Positions 8,725-15,725 of a stretch of 59,711 nt of DNA are shown piece after piece (position 1 is the stretch's first letter; each line of letters starts with the position of its first letter). Source of the DNA: Candidatus Gastranaerophilales bacterium. GTDB taxonomy: Bacteria; Cyanobacteriota; Vampirovibrionia; Gastranaerophilales; Gastranaerophilaceae. Below the pieces are notes generated by a model. The model had not been told where the DNA came from and did no database searches. It was given only the letters and a program-made list of their open reading frames with translations. Location: assembly GCA_023662705.1 (NCBI GenBank), contig JAMPIM010000007.1, positions 1-59,711 of the forward strand. Direction: 5' to 3'. The position numbers and the translations under genes are program-made.

Positions 8725-9771
8725 ATGATAGTTAAACTTACACAGGCACATATTTTAGGAGCATTTATTTCTTATTTATTAGGAGTATCTATTGTTCCGT
8801 TTGTAATTGATTTTTCACAAAAAGAAGGACTTGTTGACCTTCCAAACGAAAGAAAAATCCACAAGAACCCGATTTCACGACTGGGCGGGGTGGCGATTTG
8901 GACAAGTGCTATGCTTACTTTCTTATGTCTTGTTCTGTTAAGCTATTATCCTTATGGAAGTTTGCTTTCAGGGATTCTGCTAGGCGGCTCTTTGATGTTC
9001 TTGTTAGGTTTAGTTGATGATATTTATAACCTTGATGCAAAATTTAAACTCGTTATTCAGCTTTCAATTGCAACCATTGTTTATCTTTTGGGTGTAAAAA
9101 TTGATACTCTATTTAATCCGTTTGGAAGTGTAATTGATTTGGGAATTTTCTCTTATCCAATTACAATTTTATGGATTGTGGGAATTTCTAATGCGGTTAA
9201 CTTTATTGACGGTGTAGACGGACTTGCGGGCTCTGTAATTACGATTAATTCGATTACGTTAGCATTAATTGCGGCTGCAATGACTCCAGCTCAGCCTATT
9301 ACAGCATTAATCGGATTTATTCTTGCAGGCTCAATGCTTGCGTTTTTAACATTTAACTTTAATCCTGCAAAAATCTTTATGGGAGATTCTGGTGCACTGT
9401 TCTCAGGTTTCTTGCTTGCAACTTTATCAATAGCAGGGGTTATGAAAGGTGCAACTTTAGCGATTTTATTACCGTTCTTGGTTTTGGCTGTGCCTATTAT
9501 GGATATTACTTATTCAAGTTTGCGCAGAATTATGAAAGGTAAATCCCCATTTGTGGCTGACGCTGAACACATTCATCACAAGCTTTTAAAAGCAGGATTT
9601 TCGCAAAAGAAAACTGTTGCAATCCTGACTTCTGTGGCAATCGTTGGCGGAGCTGCTGCAACATATTTTACAGGAACACTAAAGCATTATTTCTTATATA
9701 TTGCGGTGTTGTTATTGATTATGATTGTTCTAAGCGTAATTAGTGTATTAACTAAACATAGAGAAAATTAA
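8725..9771 (+). CDS. Undecaprenyl-phosphate sugar-1-phosphate transferase (WecA/TagO/RfbE-type GT4)
   Basis: This polytopic membrane enzyme of the MraY/WecA family (348 residues, about 10-11 predicted helices) transfers a sugar-1-phosphate, most often GlcNAc-1-P, from a UDP-sugar to undecaprenyl phosphate. It thereby starts synthesis of a surface polysaccharide. Diagnostic motifs are FLLGLVDDIYNLD (Mg-binding aspartates), NAVNFIDGVDGLAGS, KIFMGDSGALF and the cytosolic DAEHIHHKLLKAGF loop. The His-rich loop and lack of MraY-specific features point to the WecA/TagO subgroup; the exact substrate cannot be read. It follows glyA by 10 bases with an AGAGGAAAA site. Confidence 0.9.
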   Translation: MIVKLTQAHILGAFISYLLGVSIVPFVIDFSQKEGLVDLPNERKIHKNPISRLGGVAIWTSAMLTFLCLVLLSYYPYGSLLSGILLGGSLMFLLGLVDDIYNLDAKFKLVIQLSIATIVYLLGVKIDTLFNPFGSVIDLGIFSYPITILWIVGISNAVNFIDGVDGLAGSVITINSITLALIAAAMTPAQPITALIGFILAGSMLAFLTFNFNPAKIFMGDSGALFSGFLLATLSIAGVMKGATLAILLPFLVLAVPIMDITYSSLRRIMKGKSPFVADAEHIHHKLLKAGFSQKKTVAILTSVAIVGGAAATYFTGTLKHYFLYIAVLLLIMIVLSVISVLTKHREN

Positions 9772-9800
9772 ATAAAAAAGGCGGAAATGTCGTTTCCGCC
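9772..9800 (-). terminator. Rho-independent terminator after the 157-residue orphan gene
   Basis: GGCGGAAA (9780-9787) pairs perfectly with TTTCCGCC (9793-9800) around a 5-base loop. On the minus strand a T-rich run follows. The stem begins right at the stop codon of the minus-strand gene. It may also slow plus-strand transcription from the wecA-like gene, but on that side no T tract follows. Confidence 0.8.
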
Positions 9801-10273
9801 TAAAAGCTAAGTTTCTTGACTTTACCAATCATTTTTTCAAAAAAACTAAGTTCTCCAGTAAGAGCTCTGTTTGCTCTTAGGTCACAAAATTTTCCAAATG
9901 CAACATCAATCGACGTTTGAGCTTCCTTTTCAATACCTTCAGCAAAATATTCTGTTGCTAATTTCTTTGAATAATCCGCATATAGAACACGTAAGCGAGT
10001 TACAGTCATGTTAGGCTGCTTATAACAAATAGAAATATAATTAACAAATACATCATGAGCTTCTGATAATTTTTTCACTAATGGAATAGATTGGACTCTA
10101 TCTTTAATTTCCGCAGGAACTTTTGTATCCTCAAAATATCTAATTCCTTCTGAAGATATTTTTTGACCTTCAGGTTTAGTGTAGCTAGCATTTTTATTAA
10201 ATAATACACCTGGTTTGGCGAAATGAATTTCTGCTTTCATGCTAGGGGAATTTGCTGCTGACGATACTTTCAT
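9800..10273 (-). CDS. Orphan hypothetical protein, 157 residues
   Basis: I do not recognise this protein. It starts MKVSSAANSPSMKAEI with no signal peptide or membrane segment. Residues about 45-157 look helical and charged, ending FFEKMIGKVKKLSF. An AAGGAG site precedes the ATG and a strong terminator abuts the stop, so it should be a real monocistronic gene. Its start resembles that of the small protein at 18550 (MLVSAISATHN). Its location between wecA-like and rpsI, which points the same way, says nothing about function. Confidence 0.7.
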   Translation of the reverse strand: MKVSSAANSPSMKAEIHFAKPGVLFNKNASYTKPEGQKISSEGIRYFEDTKVPAEIKDRVQSIPLVKKLSEAHDVFVNYISICYKQPNMTVTRLRVLYADYSKKLATEYFAEGIEKEAQTSIDVAFGKFCDLRANRALTGELSFFEKMIGKVKKLSF

Positions 10274-10305
10274 ATTAAGATTCTCCTTTGTTAAATAATT
10301 ATAAC

Positions 10306-10337
10306 AAAAACCGGCTTTGTAAAAAAGCCGGTTTTTT
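10306..10337 (-). terminator. Terminator of the ribosomal operon (after rpsI)
   Basis: CCGGCTTT (10311-10318) pairs with AAAGCCGG (10324-10331) around a short A-rich loop, with flanking A and T tracts that make it near symmetrical. It lies 18 bases after the rpsI stop on the minus strand and ends in a T tract on that strand. Confidence 0.85.
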
Positions 10338-10354
10338 GAATATCTTCGTGCAAA

Positions 10355-10756
10355 TTAACGTTTGCTGAATTGGAATCTCTTACGAGCTTTCTTTCTACCG
10401 TATTTCTTACGTTCTTTAACACGAGCGTCACGTGTTAGAAGACCTTCAGATTTAAGAACATTTTTGTATTCTTCGTTAGCTTTAACTAATGCTCTTGAGA
10501 TACCGTGTCTGATAGCAGCTGCTTGTGCAACTATACCGCCGCCTACAGCTTTTACTCTTACATCATATTTTTCTTGGTTTTCTGTAAGAACTAATGGTCT
10601 GTAAACCATCATTTCAACAGCAGGCATATTGCCGATGTATGCTTGTAATGTTTTACCGTTTACGAAAATTCTGCCTTTGCCTTTTACCAATTTAACAACA
10701 GCAATAGCACATTTTCTACGTCCGGTAGCCATAATGATTTCTTTATTATCTGCCAT
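10355..10756 (-). CDS. rpsI: 30S ribosomal protein S9
   Basis: S9 sits on the head of the small subunit, and its C-terminal tail reaches the P-site tRNA. The 133-residue product shows MATGRRKCAIA, GGGIVAQAAAIRHGISRAL and the conserved basic end KKYGRKKARKRFQFSKR. The start at 10756 has an AAAGGAG site and overlaps the rplM stop as TAATG, which implies translational coupling. It is the last gene of the alpha-operon segment and is followed by a strong terminator. Only the short N-terminal extension before MATGRRK is unusual. Confidence 0.97.
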   Translation of the reverse strand: MADNKEIIMATGRRKCAIAVVKLVKGKGRIFVNGKTLQAYIGNMPAVEMMVYRPLVLTENQEKYDVRVKAVGGGIVAQAAAIRHGISRALVKANEEYKNVLKSEGLLTRDARVKERKKYGRKKARKRFQFSKR

Positions 10757-11199
10757 TATTTAGACTCCTTTCCAAGAACAATTGGTTTTTGAGCTGCGTG
10801 TGGGTGTTCAGCACCACAATAAACTTTAAGTTTGTTGAATTGCTCAGAACCTAAAGTATTGTGTTGTAACATACCTTTAACAGCTTTTTCAATCAATTTT
10901 GTAGCGTCTTTTTCTCTAACTTCTTTAACAGAAGCAGATTTAAGTCCACCTGGGAATCCAGTGTGGTGATAATAAATTTTATCAGTTTCTTTGTTACCTG
11001 TAACTACAACCTTTTCAGCATTGATAACGATAACGAAATCGCCTGTATCAACATTTGGTGTATATTCAGGTTTGTTTTTACCTCTAAGAATGTTTGCAAC
11101 ACGAACTGCTAAACGACCAAGTACTTCGCCTTCAGCGTCAATTACATACCATTTTCTTTCAACTTCAAGAGGTTTTGCTGAATATGTTTTATTCATCAT
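10756..11199 (-). CDS. rplM: 50S ribosomal protein L13
   Basis: L13 is an early-assembling large-subunit protein. The 147-residue product contains the family core KWYVIDAEGEVLGRLA, LRGKNKPEYTPNVDTGDFV, YYHHTGFPGGLKS and KAVKGMLQHNTLG. Two adjacent ATGs (11199 and 11196) follow an AAGGAAA site and either may be used. The gene lies 18 bases after truA and is coupled to rpsI, the usual L13-S9 pair. Confidence 0.97.
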   Translation of the reverse strand: MMNKTYSAKPLEVERKWYVIDAEGEVLGRLAVRVANILRGKNKPEYTPNVDTGDFVIVINAEKVVVTGNKETDKIYYHHTGFPGGLKSASVKEVREKDATKLIEKAVKGMLQHNTLGSEQFNKLKVYCGAEHPHAAQKPIVLGKESK

Positions 11200-11217
11200 T
11201 TCTATATTTTCCTTCTT

Positions 11218-11982
11218 TTAGTATCTAACTGTTACCAATGTCAGCCCATACGGACTAACTGTTTGTCCCGCCTTACGGCGGTCTTTCGCCTCAAGAACAT
11301 CTTTCATATGCTCTGTTGGCAATTTATGCCCTTCTATTTCTAAAAGGGTACCGACTATTGTTCTTACCATATTATAAAGAAAACGATTTCCTTCAATATG
11401 GATAAAAATCCTATCGCCTTGTTTTTCAACTTCAGCTCGGGAGATAAAACAAACTTTGCTCGGGTTAAGCGTACCGGAACTTTTAAAACTTGAAAAATCA
11501 TGTTCACCTAAGAGGAAGTTCAAAGCAGATTGCATCCGCTCTACATCCAAATCGAATTTAACTCTTAAGATATCACCATCAAAAGCTTGTTTATATTTGC
11601 GATTGATTAATTCGTATCTGTAATATCTACTCTTTGCAGATTTTTGAGCATGAAACGATTCGGGAACAATTTTCAAGTTATTAACTGATATATCATCAGG
11701 CAAGATTTCGTTCATTTGATAGATGAACTTTGAAGCAACAATCGTTCTGTCTGTATCAAAATGAACGACTTGTCCTAATGAGTTTACACCTTTATCAGTT
11801 CTTCCGGAGAAGATTGTTTTTATTAATCGGTTATTTTCGGAGCGACCTCCGATTATCAACGTTCGAAGTGCTCTTTCCAGTTCGCCTTGTATCGTATTTC
11901 CTATTTCTTTGCCGCCTTCAAATTGAATTTGGCTTCCGTCGTAGTTCTTGCCACGGTACTGAACTTCAAGAGCGTAGCGCAT
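11218..11982 (-). CDS. truA: tRNA pseudouridine(38-40) synthase TruA
   Basis: TruA isomerises uridines 38, 39 and 40 in the anticodon arm. The 254-residue product has the N-terminal YRGKNYDGSQIQ motif, the catalytic aspartate in FSGRTDKGVNSLGQ (about residue 65), the RYYRYEL strand and the C-terminal FLYNMVRTIVGTLLEI motif. It lies three bases after rplQ and before rplM, a common bacterial gene order. An insertion after NTIQGELERAL (GGRSENNRLIK) is slightly unusual. Confidence 0.95.
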   Translation of the reverse strand: MRYALEVQYRGKNYDGSQIQFEGGKEIGNTIQGELERALRTLIIGGRSENNRLIKTIFSGRTDKGVNSLGQVVHFDTDRTIVASKFIYQMNEILPDDISVNNLKIVPESFHAQKSAKSRYYRYELINRKYKQAFDGDILRVKFDLDVERMQSALNFLLGEHDFSSFKSSGTLNPSKVCFISRAEVEKQGDRIFIHIEGNRFLYNMVRTIVGTLLEIEGHKLPTEHMKDVLEAKDRRKAGQTVSPYGLTLVTVRY

Positions 11983-11985
11983 TAA

Positions 11986-12414
11986 TTATACCAATTGGAT
12001 TAATGCCATTTCAGAAGCATCCCCTCTGCGTGGAGGAAGTCTGAAGATTCTTGTATATCCACCGTTTCTAGAAGAATATTTAACACCGATGATGCTGAAT
12101 AATTTTCTTAAAACAGTTTGTTTAGCTAATTTTTTGCCTTCTTGTGGAGCATCAAATACTTCACCTGTAGCTGTATCAATTAATTGTCCGATTTCTTTAT
12201 CGAAAATATATTTGCCGGCAAGTCTTCTTGAGTTCAAGTCACCTTTTTTAGCCATAGTGATTACGTTTTCAGCGTATGGTTGTAAAGCTTTTGCTCTAGC
12301 CATAGTTGTTTTGATTTCACCGTGAGTAAAAAGTTCGGTAGCCAATGAACGCAACAAAGCCTTTCTCTGGTCTTGTGCTTTACCAAGCGTATGTTTTTTT
12401 GTTTGGTGTCTCAT
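11986..12414 (-). CDS. rplQ: 50S ribosomal protein L17
   Basis: L17 is a large-subunit protein near the exit tunnel. The 142-residue product begins MRHQTKKHTLGKAQDQRKAL and continues with RSLATELFTHGEIKTTMARAK; the bacterial family signature usually reads H-x-x-x-x-x-x-L. The region PQEGKKLAKQTVLRKLFSII and the basic end RIFRLPPRRGDASEMALIQL complete the fold. It follows rpoA by 32 bases, as in most bacteria. Confidence 0.96.
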   Translation of the reverse strand: MRHQTKKHTLGKAQDQRKALLRSLATELFTHGEIKTTMARAKALQPYAENVITMAKKGDLNSRRLAGKYIFDKEIGQLIDTATGEVFDAPQEGKKLAKQTVLRKLFSIIGVKYSSRNGGYTRIFRLPPRRGDASEMALIQLV

Positions 12415-12446
12415 TGTTTTTTCCCTTTATTATAATTTACTTTTTC

Positions 12447-13448
12447 TTATTCTGCTGATTCGATAACCATACCATCTTCATCCAATTCAGGGTTTGGAGC
12501 TAAGTCTAAACCGAAGTGGTGTAATCTTTCGATTACTTCGTCAGATGATTTTTTACCGAAGTTTTTAATGTTTAACAAATCATGTTCTGATTTCTTTAAA
12601 AGTTCAGCCATAGAGTTGATGCTTGCTCTTTTTAAGCAGTTGTAAGCTCTTACTGATAATTCTAATTCATCAATAGTAATTGATGGTTCAGAATCAGAAG
12701 ACTCTGCAACTTCTTCTTTTGCAACTGCAACTTCTTCAACATCTCTTTGAATAGTTTTGCCTGAAATACCTGCAATCTGAACAAAGTGTTCGATAAGAAG
12801 TTCTGATGCGTAAGATAGAGCTGTTGTAACATCAACAGTACCGTTTGACCAAATTTCCAAAGTCAATTTGTCAAAATCGATGCTGTCGCCAACACGAGTG
12901 TTTTCTACTTCGTAGCTTACTCTCTTGATTGGCATGAATGTTGCATCAATTGGAAGCATATCGATAGAAGCACCTGCTTTAGCGTTTCTAGGAACATCAT
13001 TAGCTACATAGCCTTTGCCTGTTTCTACGATAATATCAGCATGGAATGATCCGCCTTCTGCAATTGTACAGATTAACCAGTCAGGGTTAACAACTTTAAC
13101 ACCTGCAGGAAGTTGGATGTCGCTTGCTAATACAGCGCCTGCTCTATCAACATCTATTCTTAAATGTTGAGGTTCTTTAGAATCAGTTTTAACTGCTAAG
13201 CCTTTAAGGTTTAACATAACATCAATAACGTCTTCCAATACACCAGGAATAGCTGTGTATTCGTGAGTGATACCTTCAATTCTGCAAGAAGTTACTGCAG
13301 TACCTTCAAGGCTTGAAAGCAAAACTCTTCTAAGAGCGTTACCGATAGTTGTACCAAAACCTCTTTCTAATGGTTCAATGGTAAATTTACCGTATTGTGA
13401 ACCGTCAGAACCGGCCATAGTATTAACAGTTTTAATTTTTAATTCCAT
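12447..13448 (-). CDS. rpoA: DNA-directed RNA polymerase alpha subunit
   Basis: RpoA dimerises to scaffold the core polymerase and contacts activators and UP elements through its C-terminal domain. The 333-residue product has an N-terminal domain (about 1-230) with FTIEPLERGFGTTIGNALRR and LSSLEGTAVTSCRI. An acidic linker (about 233-255) follows. The C-terminal helix-hairpin-helix domain (about 256-333) contains LELSVRAYNCLKRASINSM and IKNFGKKSSDEV. It is flanked by rpsD and rplQ. Confidence 0.98.
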   Translation of the reverse strand: MELKIKTVNTMAGSDGSQYGKFTIEPLERGFGTTIGNALRRVLLSSLEGTAVTSCRIEGITHEYTAIPGVLEDVIDVMLNLKGLAVKTDSKEPQHLRIDVDRAGAVLASDIQLPAGVKVVNPDWLICTIAEGGSFHADIIVETGKGYVANDVPRNAKAGASIDMLPIDATFMPIKRVSYEVENTRVGDSIDFDKLTLEIWSNGTVDVTTALSYASELLIEHFVQIAGISGKTIQRDVEEVAVAKEEVAESSDSEPSITIDELELSVRAYNCLKRASINSMAELLKKSEHDLLNIKNFGKKSSDEVIERLHHFGLDLAPNPELDEDGMVIESAE

Positions 13449-13466
13449 ATTATTCTCTCCTATCGA

Positions 13467-14069
13467 CTATTTTGAATAGTACTCAATAACTAATTGTTCT
13501 TTGATTTCCGGATCAAGTTCTTCTCTTTCAGGAACTCTGTCGAATGTAACTTTCAAAGCTTCTTTATCAACAGTTACCCAAGCAGGAGCGCATGATAAAT
13601 CAATTGTGCTCATAACAGCTTTTAAGTAATCGCTGCTCTTAACTTTGATTGTAATTACATCTTCCGGTTTTACTAAATATGATGGAATATCTACTTTTTT
13701 ACCGTTAACTAGAACATGACCGTGGTTAACGATTTGTCTTGATTGTTTACGAGTTACACCAAAACCTGCTCTGAATAGAATGTTATCAAGTCTTGATTCA
13801 AGAAGTTGTAAAAGAATAGTACCTGTTACGCCTTTTCTTCTTGCTGCTTCGTTATAATATTTAGCAAATTGTTTTTCGCTTACTAAGTATGTAAATCTGA
13901 TTTTTTGTTTTTCTGCCAAGTGTAAAGCGTATTCAGAAAGTTTCTTTCTAACAGCACCGTGCTGTCCTGAAGCAGTTTGTCTCATAGAAGAAGTTAGTTT
14001 TCTGTTTGACAAATCTTTAACTTTCTTGTTTCTGAATAACTTATTGGTTGGTCCTGTGTATCTTGCCAT
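13467..14069 (-). CDS. rpsD: 30S ribosomal protein S4
   Basis: S4 nucleates small-subunit assembly and in many bacteria represses its own operon. The 200-residue product starts MARYTGPTNKLFRNKKVKDL, has the S4 RNA-binding domain (about 90-150: LESRLDNILFRAGFGVTRKQ, then QIVNHGHVLVNGKKVDIPSY) and ends VIEYYSK. The cysteine zinc motif of some S4 proteins is absent. It lies between rpsK and rpoA, 18 bases from rpoA, with an AAAGGAG site. The preceding 100-base gap contains foldable sequence that could be its autoregulatory site. Confidence 0.96.
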   Translation of the reverse strand: MARYTGPTNKLFRNKKVKDLSNRKLTSSMRQTASGQHGAVRKKLSEYALHLAEKQKIRFTYLVSEKQFAKYYNEAARRKGVTGTILLQLLESRLDNILFRAGFGVTRKQSRQIVNHGHVLVNGKKVDIPSYLVKPEDVITIKVKSSDYLKAVMSTIDLSCAPAWVTVDKEALKVTFDRVPEREELDPEIKEQLVIEYYSK

Positions 14070-14088
14070 TTTTTTCTCCTTTTCTTTT

Positions 14089-14135
14089 GCGGGGCATCTA
14101 TGGTTTGTGTCTTTGGCTGAGACTCAAGCCCCCGC
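14089..14135 (-). promoter_or_regulatory. Candidate structured leader of rpsD (ribosomal protein autoregulation)
   Basis: The 100-base rpsK-rpsD gap can fold on the minus strand. GCGGGG (complement of 14130-14135) can pair with CCCCGC (complement of 14089-14094), closing an internal GGCTTGAG/CTCAGCC hairpin. A competing GTCT/AGAC pairing exists. The structure ends just before the rpsD ribosome-binding site. S4-binding leaders before rpsD are known in other bacteria, so such a role here is inference. Confidence 0.4.
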
Positions 14136-14169
14136 GGTTATGTTTTAACTGTTTAATCTACCCTCGGGA

Positions 14170-14556
14170 TTATACACGTCTCTTTTTAGGTGGACGACAT
14201 CCGTTGTGAGGGATTGGTGTTACGTCTTTAATCAAAGTGATTTCAAGTCCTGCTGCTTGAATAGCTCTGATAGCTGTTTCACGTCCTGAACCAGGTCCTT
14301 TGATATAAACTTCAACTTTTTTCATACCTTGGTCAATTGATTTTTTAGCTACTTGTTCAGCTGCAGATTGTGCTGCGAATGGAGTACCTTTTCTAGCACC
14401 CTTGAATCCTGAAGCACCAGCTGTAGCCCAAGCAATAGCATTACCTTGCATATCAGTAGAAGTTACAATTGTATTGTTGAAAGTAGATTGAATATGTACA
14501 ACCCCTTGCAATACATTTTTCTTTTCTTTTTTCTTTGTAGTTTTTGGTCTTGCCAT
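14170..14556 (-). CDS. rpsK: 30S ribosomal protein S11
   Basis: S11 forms part of the 30S platform near the mRNA exit. The 128-residue product shows GVVHIQSTFNNTIVTSTDMQ, GFKGARKGTPFAAQSAAE, the KGPGSGRETAIRAIQAAGL segment and the conserved end PIPHNGCRPPKKRRV. It lies between rpsM and rpsD with unusually long gaps (96 and 97 bases) on each side, both containing foldable sequence, whereas most genes in this operon are tightly packed. Confidence 0.97.
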   Translation of the reverse strand: MARPKTTKKKEKKNVLQGVVHIQSTFNNTIVTSTDMQGNAIAWATAGASGFKGARKGTPFAAQSAAEQVAKKSIDQGMKKVEVYIKGPGSGRETAIRAIQAAGLEITLIKDVTPIPHNGCRPPKKRRV

Positions 14557-14603
14557 TTTTCTTATCCTTTATGTTACTATTTATTTTCTTTAAAAATTTC
14601 GTC

Positions 14604-14652
14604 TTGAATTATTCTCTCGCTTACGCGAGCCGTCACACTACGGAAAATTCAA
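14604..14652 (-). promoter_or_regulatory. Predicted three-way-junction RNA element between rpsM and rpsK
   Basis: On the minus strand TTGAATT pairs with AATTCAA (complements of 14646-14652 and 14604-14610). This closes a junction with two hairpins: CCGT-AGTGTG-ACGG, and CTCGC-GTAA-GCGAG with a GNRA tetraloop. No T tract follows, so it is not a terminator. It sits right after the rpsM stop and before the rpsK leader, so it may bind a ribosomal protein or guide mRNA processing. Confidence 0.45.
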
Positions 14653-15021
14653 TTATTTCTTTTTACCTGCGATAGGTCCAGTTTTCTTACCGCGTCTTGT
14701 TCTTGCGTTAGTTTTTGTTCTTTGACCTCTGCAAGGAAGACCTCTTTTGTGTCTCATACCTCTGTAAGAGTTGATTTCTTGAAGACGTTTGATGTTCATA
14801 GCAACTTCACGTCTCAAGTCACCTTCGATGTGGTATTCAGATAATGCGTTACGCAATAAACGAATATCATCTTCTGTTAAATCGTCTGTTCTTAAATCAG
14901 GAGAGATTCCTGTTGTTTCAAGAATTTTTGCTGCTCTTGCCGGTCCGATACCGTAAATGTATGTAAGAGCTACTTCTAGTCTTTTGTTACGAGGTAAATC
15001 TACCCCTACTAATCTTGCCAT
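14653..15021 (-). CDS. rpsM: 30S ribosomal protein S13
   Basis: S13 is a head protein that contacts the P-site tRNA and the B1 intersubunit bridges. The 122-residue product begins MARLVGVDLPRNKRLEVALT and contains YGIGPARAAKIL (helix-hairpin-helix), the SYRGMRHKRGLPCRGQRTK stretch and a basic C terminus GKKTGPIAGKKK. It lies 48 bases after rpmJ in the conserved infA-rpmJ-rpsM-rpsK order. Confidence 0.97.
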   Translation of the reverse strand: MARLVGVDLPRNKRLEVALTYIYGIGPARAAKILETTGISPDLRTDDLTEDDIRLLRNALSEYHIEGDLRREVAMNIKRLQEINSYRGMRHKRGLPCRGQRTKTNARTRRGKKTGPIAGKKK

Positions 15022-15069
15022 ATTTTCTTTCCTTTATTAATTAAATGTACTTAACTTCTTGTTTGTTGC

Positions 15070-15183
15070 TTATCCCTGACGTTGTTTGTGTTTAGGGTTT
15101 TCGCAAATAACTGCAACTCTGCCTTTTCTTCTGATTACTTTGCATTTGTCGCACATAGGTTTTACTGATGATCTTGTTTTCAT
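15070..15183 (-). CDS. rpmJ: 50S ribosomal protein L36
   Basis: This 37-codon gene encodes the smallest large-subunit protein. The translation begins MKTRSSVKPMCDKCKVIRRK and ends ENPKHKQRQG. It carries the zinc-binding set C11-x2-C14, C27 and H32, so it is the zinc-containing form. It has an AAAGGAAAAA site and lies between infA and rpsM, the usual position. Confidence 0.95.
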   Translation of the reverse strand: MKTRSSVKPMCDKCKVIRRKGRVAVICENPKHKQRQG

Positions 15184-15213
15184 TGTTTTTTCCTTTTCTT
15201 TTTATATTTCTTT

Positions 15214-15429
15214 CTATTTAAGTCTGAATGTAATTCTTCCTTTTGTTAAATCATACGGGGTCATTTCGACCTTTACTTTGTCACCCGGAAGAATTCTGAT
15301 GAAATTCTTTCTGATTTTACCGGAGATGTGAGCCAGAATTTCGTGTCCGTTTTCAAGTTTTACTCTGAACATTGCGTTCGGCATGGACTCCAATATAGTA
15401 CCTTCAATTTCAATTACGTCTTTTGCCAT
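15214..15429 (-). CDS. infA: Translation initiation factor IF-1
   Basis: IF-1 is an OB-fold protein that occupies the A site during initiation. The 71-residue product is typical: MAKDVIEIEGTILESMPNAM, the FRVKLENGHEILAHISGKIR strand region, and GDKVKVEMTPYDLTKGRITF. It is the first visible gene of this ribosomal transcript here. The usual upstream neighbours (secY, adk, map) are absent; dnaB lies divergently instead. Confidence 0.97.
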   Translation of the reverse strand: MAKDVIEIEGTILESMPNAMFRVKLENGHEILAHISGKIRKNFIRILPGDKVKVEMTPYDLTKGRITFRLK

Positions 15430-15483
15430 GTTTTCCTCTATTTTCGGCTATCAATTTGATGCCACTATTAGGCATCTTAATTA

Positions 15484-15511
15484 ATAATATTTGCTAAATT
15501 TCTGTTTGCAA
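15484..15511 (-). promoter_or_regulatory. Candidate promoter of the infA ribosomal operon
   Basis: On the minus strand TTGCAA and TATTAT are separated by 16 bases, about 55 bases before the infA start. Further upstream (about 15575-15606) TTGACA followed after 17-18 bases by TTTAAA is a second candidate. A small hairpin GATGCC/GGCATC (15458-15476) would lie in the leader. The word CTGTTTGCAA occurs twice (near 15502 and 15588). The rest of 15430-15725 shows no gene. Confidence 0.4.
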
Positions 15512-15725
15512 GCAGTTTTATTACATTTGGGCTATTTTTGTAAACTTTTATTAATGATTGTTTTTATAAATCAAGGTTTTAAACGCTGTTTGCAAAATAC
15601 ATGTCAAAAAGTCTTGATTTAACGTCTTTTAAAATAAAATAGGGATTTTATACATTCTTATTGTTTAATAAACAATCTTAAAATTAATTTACATCCGCTT
15701 GCTTCAATTTTGTTTTGCTGTCACA

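Noticed and set aside
10991..11221. Open frames opposite rplM, rpsI, rplQ and other minus-strand ribosomal genes
   Set aside because: These are antisense shadows of strongly conserved genes with no family resemblance or initiation signals.
15699..15725. TTG start nine codons upstream for dnaB
   Set aside because: There is no ribosome-binding site and the extra residues (LQFCFAVT) are not like DnaB; the ATG at 15726 or 15735 is more natural.
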